A DNA stretch of 5,846 nucleotides from an uncultured Cyanobium sp. (GTDB taxonomy: Bacteria > Cyanobacteriota > Cyanobacteriia > PCC-6307 > Cyanobiaceae): positions 1 through 5,846 of the forward strand of contig CALFOF010000141.1 in NCBI GenBank assembly GCA_937919075.1, read 5' to 3'. The notes under the pieces are model-generated. The model had not been told where the DNA came from. It worked only from the letters and a program-made list of their open reading frames with translations, and did no database searches. Made by a program: the position numbers and the translations under genes. Shown here piece after piece: positions 1-5,846 of the stretch. The first letter of the stretch is position 1. Each line of letters opens with the position of its first letter.

Positions 1-96
1 CGGTTATAGCTGCGCCAGGCGGGTGCTTGCTGCGAACAACCAGGGGGGAAGCGTCGTTGGCGAGGCGCCAGCGAGAGCCAAAGGCGCACGATGGCC

Positions 97-113
97 CCGC
101 TGATGCTCAGCGG
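97..113. repeat. Perfect 7-bp GC-rich hairpin
   Basis: CCGCTGA (97-103) and TCAGCGG (107-113) pair perfectly around the loop TGC. AAAA follows on the + strand (114-117), so on the - strand a T-run precedes the stem rather than following it. It therefore lacks the layout of an intrinsic terminator in either direction. A stem of this size could arise by chance, and its only support as a real element is its position near two other hairpins in non-coding DNA. Confidence 0.3.
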
Positions 114-155
114 AAAACAGGATTTGCATGGAACAATGACAGCCGTCTGATGATT

Positions 156-182
156 TGTTGAGGGTTCATGCCACCCTCAACA
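156..182. repeat. Perfect 10-bp inverted repeat flanked by TCTGATG direct repeats
   Basis: The arms TGTTGAGGGT (156-165) and ACCCTCAACA (173-182) are exact reverse complements around a 7-base loop. The heptamer TCTGATG occurs on both sides, at 146-152 and 188-194. The structure lies about 145 bases upstream of the hsdR start in non-coding DNA. No T-tract follows on either strand, which argues against a simple intrinsic terminator. It could be an operator for a dimeric regulator, an RNA stem in the hsdR leader, the 3' end of an upstream transcript, or a remnant of a small repeat element. The sequence shows the symmetry; its role is not determined. Confidence 0.6.
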
Positions 183-325
183 GCAGATCTGATGGCTGGG
201 CCGTTTGGTGGCTCGCTTTGTGGATGGTTCGGTGAATGGTTAGCTTGCTGTTCGAAGCCAGCCGGGCGCCTGATGGAGCACGGGCGGGCCATGGCAGGCA
301 CGATCCATCTTGAGCTGGCGTTGTT

Positions 326-3300
326 GTGAGCACCAACTTCGTTCATCTGCAGATCTACGACCCCCAGCTGGTGCGGCTGGGGGCGTTGGCGGAGCGCTAT
401 TTCCCCGATGATCCGAACACGGCACTGATCAAATTGCGCCAGCTGGGCGAACGGCTTGCGCAGCAACTTGCCTCCCGTTTCGGCATGTTCACGTCGCTGG
501 AAGAAAGCCAGCTGGCGCTGGTGCGGCGGCTGCAGAGCGATGGCCTGATCGATGGTGAGGTGGCTGGCCTGTTTCACCACCTGCGCAAACGCGGCAACGA
601 CGCCACCCACGCCCTTGACGGTGACCATGCCACCGCGCTCGGTGCCCTCAAGGTGGCCTGGCAGCTGGGGGTGTGGTTTCACCGCACGGTCACGGATCCG
701 GGATTCCGCAGCGGGCCGTTCCGGCCACCGCAGGCACCACCGGATGAATCCGAGGCGCTGCGGGCAGAGCTGGCCCGCCTGCAGGACGAGCTTGTGGCGT
801 TCCAGAGCCAGGAGGGCGCCCTTGCCGCCCAGCTCGATGCCGCCGAAGCCCAGCTGCTGCAGGCGACGCAGAACCAGCAGGAATGGGAGCGGCTGGCCGA
901 GGAAGCCGAAGCCGACAAGGCGGCGCTGGCCGCCCAGCTCCGGGTGCTTCAGACCAGCGCGGCCCAGCAACCAGCGGCGATAACGGCCCAGCTGCGGCAG
1001 GCGGCACGCACGGCGGCAGGGGCGATCGAACTGGATGAAGCGGCCACGCGCCAGCTGATCGATGCGCAGCTGCACCAGTGCGGCTGGGAGGCCGACAGCC
1101 AGACGCTTCGCTACAGCCAGGGCACACGCCCGCAGAAGCACCGCCAGCTGGCCATCGCTGAATGGCCCACCAGCAGCGGCCCTGCCGACTATGTGCTGTT
1201 CGCGGGGCTCACCCCCCTGGCGGCGGTGGAGGCCAAGCAAGCCCACAAGGATGTGGCGGGTGTGCTGCCCCAGGCCCAGCGCTACTGCCGCGACTTCCAG
1301 CCCAGCGCCGAAACGGAGCTCAGCAACGAGGGATGGGGCCCACAAGGGGAGTTCCGCTTGCCGTTTGCGTTCTCCAGCAACGGCCGGCCCTTCTTGCGCC
1401 AGCTGCTCACCCGCAGCGGCATCTGGTTCCGCGATCTGCGCCGCGCTGAAAATCTCGCCCTTCCCCTCGATGGCTGGTATTCACCGGAAGGGCTCAAGCA
1501 GCTGGCGCGCCAGGACGTGGACCGCGCCCATGAGCAACTGCGGCGCGAAGCCTTCAGCTACGGCTTCCCGCTGCGCCCTTATCAGCGCCGCGCCATCGAA
1601 AGCACCGAAGCGGCGATCGGCGCAGGGCAGCGGGAGATCCTGCTGGCGATGGCGACGGGCACCGGCAAGACCAAAACCTGCGTGGCCCTGATCTACCGCC
1701 TGCTCAAGACGGGCCGCTTCCGGCGGGTGCTGTTCCTGGTGGATCGCTCCGAACTCGGCAACCAGGCCGCCGATGCGTTTAAGGAAACGCGGATGGAGAG
1801 CTTGCAGAGCTTCGCCGACATCTACGGGATCAAGGAGCTCGACGAGAGCGAAACGGACACCGACACCCGCGTGCACATCGCCACCGTGCAGGCGATGGTG
1901 CAGCGCCTGCTGCTGGGCACCAGGGAGGACAGGCCCACGGTGGACACCTACGACCTGATCGTGGTGGACGAATGCCACCGGGGTTATCTGCTGGATCGGG
2001 AGCTGAGTGAACAGGAGTTGCGCTTCCGTGATTTCAACGACTACGTGTCGAAGTATCGGCGGGTGATCGAAATGTTTGATGCGGTGAAGGTTGGCCTGAC
2101 GGCCACCCCCGCCCTGCACACGGTGGAGATCTTCGGCAAGCCGCTGTTCGTGTATAGCTATCGCGAGGCGGTGGTGGATGGCTTCCTGGTGGACCACGAG
2201 CCGCCGATTTTGATCCACACCGATCTCTCTGCCAACGGCATCTGCTGGGAAGCTGGAGCGGAGGTGAAAACCTTCGATCCGCGCACCGCACAGATCGATC
2301 TGTTCACCACACCTGATCAGCTGCGCTTCGAAGTGGAGGCATTCAACCGCCAGGTGATCACCGAATCCTTCAACCGGGTGGTGTGCGGCGTGCTGGCCGA
2401 TGAGCTGGATCCGTTTTCGGCCTTTAAAACCTTGATCTTCTGCGTCAGCGACGCCCACGCCGATCTGGTGGTGCAGCTGCTGAAGGAAGCCTTTCAGGAG
2501 CGCTACGGCAGTGTGGCCGATGATGCGGTGGCCAAGATCACCGGCGCCAGTGACAGACCCAAGGAACTGATTCGCCGCTACAAGAACGAAGCCTTCCCCA
2601 ATGTGGCTGTCACGGTGGATCTGCTCAGCACTGGAGTGGATGTGCCGGCGATCTGCACCATCGTGTTCCTGCGGCGGATGAACAGCAGGATTCTCTACGA
2701 CCAGATGATCGGCCGCGCCACGCGGTTGTGTGAGGCGATCGGCAAGGACAGCTTCCGCATCTTCGATGCGGTGGGCATCTACGAAGCTCTGCAGAACTTC
2801 ACGGAGATGAAGCCGGTGGTGGTGAACCCCAAGGTGAGCTTCAGCCAGCTGATTTCCGAATTCGATGCCACCGAGGGGGAAGACAGTGAACTGGTGCGTC
2901 AGCAGTTGATCGCCAAGCTGCGCCGCAAGCAACGGCACCTCAGCGAAGGCGTCGAGGCGGAGTTCCGGCGGCTCACCGGCGAGGAACCTGCCGCGTTCAT
3001 CAGCCGGCTGCAGCAGCTGCCGCTGGCGGAAGCCCGCCGCTGGCTGGGCGCGAGCTCAGGTCTGGGGGAACTGTTGGATCGGAAGTGGGAAGGCCCCGCC
3101 CAGCCCCTGTTCATCTCCGATGACGACGACAGCCTGCGTTCGATCGAGCGGGGCTACGGCAACGCCACCCGCCCGGAGGACTACCTCGATGGCTTCTCCG
3201 CCTTCGTACGCGATCCGGGCAACGACCTGCCGGCGCTCACCACCGTGGTGCAGCGCCCCTGGGAACTCACCCGCAAGGATCTACGGGAGCTGAGGCTGGC

Positions 3301-3679
3301 GTTGGATGAGCGGGGCTACAACGAAGCCACCCTGGCCACCGCCTGGCGCGAAACCACCAACCAGGACATGGCCGCTTCGATCATGGGCTACATCCGCCAG
3401 GCGGCCCTGGGTGATCCGCTGGTGCCCTATGAGCTGCGGGTGGAGCAGGCGCTGCAGCGAATCCTGGCCTCCCGGGCCTGGACCACGCCCCAACGGCAAT
3501 GGTTGCAACGCATCGCCAACCAGACCAAGGCGATCACGATCGTTGATCGTGAGGCACTCGACGACGACGCCCTGCTGTTCCGGCGCGAGGGGGGCGGCTG
3601 GCCACGGCTGAACAAGCTGTTCAGCGGCGAACTGGATGGGGTGCTCGTTGAGTTCCAGCGGGAGGTGTGGGCTGCGTGA
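326..3679 (+). CDS. hsdR: Type I restriction enzyme R subunit (HsdR), nuclease and DNA translocase
   Basis: This 1117-residue protein is the restriction and motor subunit of a Type I R-M enzyme. In the HsdR-HsdM-HsdS complex it pumps unmethylated DNA using ATP and cuts at a distance from the recognition site. Visible parts in order: a DUF4145-like N-terminal region (about 10-105); an Ala/Glu/Gln/Leu-rich coiled coil (about 141-215); a PD-(D/E)xK nuclease with D288, E302-A-K304 and the HsdR-type QxxxY motif (Q316-Y320); an SF2 motor with a Q-motif-like RPYQ (417-420), Walker A ATGTGKT (443-449), DECH (548-551), TATP (592-595), motif V ending STGVDVP (768-774) and motif VI QMIGRATR (793-800); and an EcoEI_R_C-type C-terminus (about 965-1112). 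No key motif is missing and the frame is intact, so it is probably active. The start is GTG at 326. An in-frame TGA at 311 rules out anything much longer, and the peptide from 326 looks like a normal HsdR N-terminus. No strong Shine-Dalgarno precedes it, suggesting low expression. Confidence 0.95.
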   Translation: MSTNFVHLQIYDPQLVRLGALAERYFPDDPNTALIKLRQLGERLAQQLASRFGMFTSLEESQLALVRRLQSDGLIDGEVAGLFHHLRKRGNDATHALDGDHATALGALKVAWQLGVWFHRTVTDPGFRSGPFRPPQAPPDESEALRAELARLQDELVAFQSQEGALAAQLDAAEAQLLQATQNQQEWERLAEEAEADKAALAAQLRVLQTSAAQQPAAITAQLRQAARTAAGAIELDEAATRQLIDAQLHQCGWEADSQTLRYSQGTRPQKHRQLAIAEWPTSSGPADYVLFAGLTPLAAVEAKQAHKDVAGVLPQAQRYCRDFQPSAETELSNEGWGPQGEFRLPFAFSSNGRPFLRQLLTRSGIWFRDLRRAENLALPLDGWYSPEGLKQLARQDVDRAHEQLRREAFSYGFPLRPYQRRAIESTEAAIGAGQREILLAMATGTGKTKTCVALIYRLLKTGRFRRVLFLVDRSELGNQAADAFKETRMESLQSFADIYGIKELDESETDTDTRVHIATVQAMVQRLLLGTREDRPTVDTYDLIVVDECHRGYLLDRELSEQELRFRDFNDYVSKYRRVIEMFDAVKVGLTATPALHTVEIFGKPLFVYSYREAVVDGFLVDHEPPILIHTDLSANGICWEAGAEVKTFDPRTAQIDLFTTPDQLRFEVEAFNRQVITESFNRVVCGVLADELDPFSAFKTLIFCVSDAHADLVVQLLKEAFQERYGSVADDAVAKITGASDRPKELIRRYKNEAFPNVAVTVDLLSTGVDVPAICTIVFLRRMNSRILYDQMIGRATRLCEAIGKDSFRIFDAVGIYEALQNFTEMKPVVVNPKVSFSQLISEFDATEGEDSELVRQQLIAKLRRKQRHLSEGVEAEFRRLTGEEPAAFISRLQQLPLAEARRWLGASSGLGELLDRKWEGPAQPLFISDDDDSLRSIERGYGNATRPEDYLDGFSAFVRDPGNDLPALTTVVQRPWELTRKDLRELRLALDERGYNEATLATAWRETTNQDMAASIMGYIRQAALGDPLVPYELRVEQALQRILASRAWTTPQRQWLQRIANQTKAITIVDREALDDDALLFRREGGGWPRLNKLFSGELDGVLVEFQREVWAA

Positions 3680-3762
3680 TGCCGCCGGCTGCCTCAACGA
3701 TCTGCGCCCTGGCCGCACGCCCGATCTAGTCTTGGTATCGACCGTCGCGGGAGGCGAGAGCG
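3680..3762 (+). promoter_or_regulatory. Gap before vapB, likely own promoter and operator region
   Basis: These 83 bases are the only real gap inside the four-gene run. TA operons are normally autoregulated by the antitoxin or TA complex binding an operator at the promoter, and this is the only place for one. CGATCT is repeated directly at 3699-3704 and 3722-3727, 23 bases apart, and a short palindrome CGAC-C-GTCG lies at 3739-3747 just before the ribosome binding site. TAGTCT (3727-3732) is a weak -10 candidate with no convincing -35. The gap, repeats and palindrome are seen directly. Promoter activity and VapB binding are inferred, and read-through from hsdR is equally possible. Confidence 0.35.
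3749..3754 (+). promoter_or_regulatory. Strong ribosome binding site of vapB
   Basis: GGGAGG lies 8 bases before the ATG at 3763. It is much stronger than anything in front of hsdR. It fixes the vapB start and fits the usual need for the antitoxin to be made efficiently, in excess over the toxin. Confidence 0.75.
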
Positions 3763-4023
3763 ATGCGCGCCAAGCTCTTCCGCAACGGCCGCAGCCAGGC
3801 GGTGCGTCTGCCGGCTGCCTTTCGCTTCGAGGGAACAGAAGTGGAAATTGAGCGCGACCCTGAAACCGGAGCCGTGGTTCCCACACCCGTGCGGCCATCG
3901 GCCCGCGCCTTGCTGGAGCAAAGGGATGCGCTGCTGCAGGAGCCTGGCTTCCGGGCCGAACTGGATGCCTTTTTCGAGGGGTTGCACGACACCCGTTCTG
4001 CCGAACCGGTGGAGTTCCCCTGA
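3763..4023 (+). CDS. vapB: VapB-type antitoxin, AbrB/MazE-like DNA-binding protein
   Basis: This 86-residue protein is the likely antitoxin of the adjacent VapC. Residues 1 to about 45 form a swapped-hairpin AbrB/SpoVT (MazE-like) DNA-binding domain, recognisable from RAKLFRNGRSQAVRLP (2-17), which matches the typical VapB start with its N-G-x-S-Q-A-V-R-L-P core, followed by a short beta-rich stretch containing F22-x-G-x-E-V-x-I-E. The C-terminal half (about 46-86) is charged, with Leu/Phe-rich segments including DAFFEGL, and would wrap around the toxin and block its active site. The dimer would also repress the operon. Length is normal for the family. The ATG is supported by GGGAGG 8 bases upstream. 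Its TGA shares one base with the vapC ATG, the usual coupling in TA pairs. Antitoxin specificity for this VapC is inferred from pairing and not proven. Confidence 0.9.
   Translation: MRAKLFRNGRSQAVRLPAAFRFEGTEVEIERDPETGAVVPTPVRPSARALLEQRDALLQEPGFRAELDAFFEGLHDTRSAEPVEFP
4011..4014 (+). promoter_or_regulatory. Ribosome binding site of vapC inside the vapB end
   Basis: GGAG (part of GGTGGAG from 4008) lies 8 bases before the vapC ATG, within the last codons of vapB. Ribosomes finishing vapB would re-start here, so toxin output should follow antitoxin translation. Confidence 0.6.
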
Positions 4024-4421
4024 TGGCTGCGGGGAAGCCAAGGCTGATGTTCGACACCAACGCCGTGAGCGCCTTTTTGAAAGGACTTTCGCCGCGGTTG
4101 GATGCCTGGGTGCGTAAGCAACGCTGTTGCCTGTCGTCGATCGTGGTGGCAGAGATCCGCTACGACCTGGAGAAGCTGCCGCAGGCCTCGTCGTTGAAGT
4201 CACTGGCCGAAGAGACCATCGAGACCCTGGAGATCCTGCCCTGGTCGGAAGCGTGCACGAGGATCTACGGCCGGCTGCGCGCCGATCTCGAACGCAACGG
4301 CAAGCCGTTGGCGGCCATGGATCTGCTGATCGCCAGCCACGCCCTGAGCGAAGGCTGCGCCTTGGTGACGGCGGATCAGGCCTTCGGCAATGTGGCTGAA
4401 CTCAGCCTGGAGGCCTGGTGA
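4023..4421 (+). CDS. vapC: VapC toxin, PIN-domain ribonuclease
   Basis: This 132-residue protein is a single PIN domain, a Mg2+/Mn2+-dependent RNase; characterised VapCs cut initiator tRNA, other tRNAs or the rRNA sarcin-ricin loop and so stop translation. The acidic residues of the active site are all present: D11 in MFDTNAVS, E44 in SSIVVAEIRYDLEK, D100 in AAMDLLIASHAL and D118 in LVTADQAFGNV. The FDTN and spaced MDLLIA/TAD motifs closely match the VapC/FitB-like branch. Length is normal and there is no frameshift, so it should be active. The start ATG overlaps the vapB TGA by one base (TGATG), with GGAG 8 bases upstream. The stop overlaps the hsdM ATG in the same way, which is unusual: toxin genes normally end a two-gene unit. 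The RNA target cannot be read from the sequence. Confidence 0.93.
   Translation: MAAGKPRLMFDTNAVSAFLKGLSPRLDAWVRKQRCCLSSIVVAEIRYDLEKLPQASSLKSLAEETIETLEILPWSEACTRIYGRLRADLERNGKPLAAMDLLIASHALSEGCALVTADQAFGNVAELSLEAW
4409..4413 (+). promoter_or_regulatory. Ribosome binding site of hsdM inside the vapC end
   Basis: GGAGG lies 7 bases before the ATG at 4421, within the last codons of vapC. It favours this start over the in-frame ATG at 4433 and implies that hsdM is translated from a transcript that also carries the toxin gene. Confidence 0.7.
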
Positions 4422-5846
4422 TGGCAGCAAGCATGGCCAGCCACAGCCACACCCACGACATCGTCGCCAAGCTCTGGAACCTCTGCAATGTGCTGAAGGA
4501 CGACGGGGTGACGTACCACCAGTACGTGAGTGAGCTCACCTATCTGTTGTTCCTGAAGATGGCGAAGGAAACCGGCACCGAAGCCGGGATCCCCGAGGAA
4601 TGGCGCTGGGACGCATTGGAGACGCTCCAGGGCCTCAAGCAGATGGAGCACTACAAGTTGCTGCTGCTGGAGCTGGGCAGTTCCGCCAGCGGCAGCTCGG
4701 TGCTGGTGCAGGAGATCTTCGCCAATGCCAGCTCGTTCATCCGCAAGCCCGTCACGCTGAACAAGCTGGTGGCGGAGATTGACAAGCTCGATTGGTACAG
4801 CGCCCGCCAGGAGGGTCTGGGCGATCTGTATGAGGGCTTGCTGCAGAAGAACGCCGAGGAAAAGAAATCCGGAGCGGGCCAATACTTCACCCCCCGGTCC
4901 TTGATCGATGCGATGGTGGCGGTGATGCGGCCGCAGCTGGGCGATGTGATCCAGGACCCGGCGGCGGGCACCGGCGGCTTTCTGATTGCGGCCCAGCGCT
5001 GGATCCAGGCGCAACAGGATCTGAGCCTGCTGGATGAGCAGCAGCAGAAGCAGTTCTACGAGCGCACCTTTTACGGCATGGAGCACGTGCAGGACACGCA
5101 CCGGTTGGCATTGATGAACCTGATGCTGCACGGGCTGGATTCGCTGCCCGACCAAGGGGGCATCCGCTACGGCGACACGATGAGCAGCAACGGCGAGGGG
5201 TTGCCGAAAGCGAGCCTGATCCTCACCAATCCACCGTTCGGCACCAAGAAGGGCGGTGGCCTGCCGAGCCGCACCGACTTCACCTTCCCCACCAGCAACA
5301 AGCAGTTCTGCTTCCTGCAGCACATCTACCGGGCCTTGGTGCCCGGCGGCCGGGCCGCGGTGGTGCTGCCCGACAACGTGCTGTTCGAAGGCAATGTGGG
5401 CAAACAGATCCGCGCCGATCTGATGGACAAGTGCAACCTGCACACGATCCTGCGCCTGCCCACCGGCATCTTCTACGCCCAGGGCGTGAAGACCAGCGTG
5501 CTGTTCTTCTCCCGCGGCATAAGCGATCGGGGGAATACTGAAGCGGTGTGGGTGTACGACCTGCGGGCCAATATGCCGGCCTTCGGCAAGCGCACGCCGC
5601 TCACACGCGAGCACTTTTCCGACTTTGAGGCGGCCTTTTGGCCTGATCCGCTGGGGCTGGCGCCGCGCATAGCCACAGGGCCGGAGGGGCGTTGGCAGTG
5701 CTTCAGCCGTGAGGAGATCGCGGCTCGGGGCGACAGCCTCGATCTGGCCTGGCTGAAGGACGACTCCGCCGAAGATGGCGCCGACTTGCCGGAGCCGGCG
5801 GTGCTGGCCCAGGAGGCGATGGTGGAGCTGGAAGGGGCGCTGGTGG
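4421..5846 (+). CDS. hsdM: Type I modification methyltransferase (HsdM), N6-adenine, 3' end outside window
   Basis: The frame is open from 4421 to the window edge (475 codons), so the gene is partial only because the window stops. It is the methyltransferase subunit of the Type I enzyme: with HsdS it transfers a methyl group from S-adenosylmethionine to N6 of adenine in the recognition site, and it is also the core on which HsdR assembles. Residues about 10-135 form the HsdM N-terminal helical domain (WNLCNVLKDDGVTYHQYVSE at 19-38). The catalytic N6_Mtase domain follows, with GQYFTPR (153-159), the SAM-binding motif DPAAGTGGFL (179-188) and the catalytic NPPF (270-273), which is diagnostic of adenine-N6 or cytosine-N4 amino methylation. 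RLPTGIFYAQGVKTSVLFF-type sequence comes next, typical of the family. Typical HsdM proteins are about 480-540 residues, so only the end is missing. The ATG at 4421 overlaps the vapC stop and has GGAGG 7 bases upstream. Met5 (4433) is a weaker alternative start. Confidence 0.95.
   Translation, partial: MAASMASHSHTHDIVAKLWNLCNVLKDDGVTYHQYVSELTYLLFLKMAKETGTEAGIPEEWRWDALETLQGLKQMEHYKLLLLELGSSASGSSVLVQEIFANASSFIRKPVTLNKLVAEIDKLDWYSARQEGLGDLYEGLLQKNAEEKKSGAGQYFTPRSLIDAMVAVMRPQLGDVIQDPAAGTGGFLIAAQRWIQAQQDLSLLDEQQQKQFYERTFYGMEHVQDTHRLALMNLMLHGLDSLPDQGGIRYGDTMSSNGEGLPKASLILTNPPFGTKKGGGLPSRTDFTFPTSNKQFCFLQHIYRALVPGGRAAVVLPDNVLFEGNVGKQIRADLMDKCNLHTILRLPTGIFYAQGVKTSVLFFSRGISDRGNTEAVWVYDLRANMPAFGKRTPLTREHFSDFEAAFWPDPLGLAPRIATGPEGRWQCFSREEIAARGDSLDLAWLKDDSAEDGADLPEPAVLAQEAMVELEGALV

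Larger units (their letters stand above)
1..325. other. Gene-poor leader upstream of hsdR with three short hairpins
   Basis: I see no convincing gene in this stretch. Two + strand frames are open from the left edge, one to a TGA at 101-103 and one to a TGA at 159-161, so the tail of a gene starting outside the window is possible, but neither peptide is recognisable. The frame leading into hsdR is closed by a TGA at 311-313. Three inverted repeats are visible: 55-62/66-73 (8-bp stem with one G-T pair), 97-103/107-113 (perfect 7-bp stem, 3-base loop) and 156-165/173-182 (perfect 10-bp stem). None is followed by a T-run on either strand, so none is a classical intrinsic terminator. A promoter for hsdR should lie here. 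The best I can point to is TTGCAT (124-129) with GATGAT (149-154), but both boxes are poor and the 19-base spacing is long, so I do not call it. Confidence 0.55.

Noticed and set aside
1..161. Open + strand frames from the left edge as the tail of an upstream gene
   Set aside because: They are 33 and 52 codons long, have no recognisable motif, and cannot be told from chance in GC-rich DNA.
240..275. TTCGAA within a stem-like context, resembling a tRNA T-loop
   Set aside because: The flanking bases do not pair as a T-arm (only one of the first three pairs fits), and no matching acceptor, D-arm or anticodon arm is present.
107..1345. 412-codon open frame on the minus strand opposite the hsdR start and leader
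   Set aside because: It is in the same register as hsdR codons and its product is low in recognisable motifs. The sense strand carries clear HsdR domains, so this is a codon-bias shadow.
1481..2938. 485-codon open frame on the minus strand opposite hsdR
   Set aside because: It is exactly in register with hsdR codons, so it stays open only because TTA, CTA and TCA codons are rare in this GC-rich gene. The peptide is unlike any protein I recognise.
3534..3552. Perfect 8-bp hairpin (TCACGATC, 3-base loop, GATCGTGA) near the end of hsdR
   Set aside because: It lies wholly in the hsdR coding sequence with no T-tract, and a stem this size is expected about once by chance in a window of this length. 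Possible but unsupported as a regulatory site.
4376..5614. 412-codon open frame on the minus strand opposite hsdM
   Set aside because: It is in register with hsdM codons, whose sense product has the SAM-binding and NPPF motifs. It is a shadow.
1..5846. Cyanobacterial HIP1 octamer GCGATCGC as a taxon marker
   Set aside because: Several GCGATCG-like stretches occur (for example near 1615 and 2735) but I found no exact octamer, so the cyanobacterial assignment stays tentative.
1..5846. CRISPR array, insertion sequence or attachment sites around the vapBC cargo
   Set aside because: No spaced direct repeats, terminal inverted repeats, target-site duplications or transposase are visible at the vapBC borders.

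Overview
The window holds most of a chromosomal Type I restriction-modification (R-M) locus with a VapBC toxin-antitoxin pair set between its restriction and modification genes. The order, all on the + strand, is hsdR (326-3679), vapB (3763-4023), vapC (4023-4421) and hsdM (from 4421, running off the right edge). No specificity gene (hsdS) is visible; it would be expected just downstream of hsdM. The DNA is GC-rich by eye (about 60-65%), bacterial, densely packed and reads as ordinary coding sequence. The protein sequences give an impression of a Synechococcus/Cyanobium-type cyanobacterium or another GC-rich bacterium, but nothing here fixes the taxon. I found no tRNA, rRNA, CRISPR array, transposase or phage gene.

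Region by region: 1-325 has no convincing gene. It carries three short hairpins, one of them a perfect 10-bp stem (156-182) flanked by 7-bp direct repeats. hsdR follows with a GTG start and almost no Shine-Dalgarno sequence. All expected parts are present: an N-terminal DUF4145-like region, a coiled coil, a PD-(D/E)xK nuclease, an SF2 translocase motor and an EcoEI-type C-terminal domain. A gap of 83 bases separates hsdR from vapB, which has a strong ribosome binding site. vapB, vapC and hsdM are then joined by two identical one-base TGATG stop/start overlaps, each preceded by a GGAG or GGAGG.

How they would work together: HsdM (with an HsdS from outside the window) would methylate host adenines at the recognition sequence. 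HsdR would join the complex to translocate and cut unmodified incoming DNA. VapC is a PIN-domain RNase held in check by VapB. Because hsdM begins at the toxin's stop codon, the methyltransferase appears to be translated from the toxin-antitoxin transcript, while the nuclease HsdR has its own weak start upstream. This arrangement suggests a link between the addiction module and the R-M system, for stabilising the locus or as a back-up abortive response. That link is inference from gene layout only.
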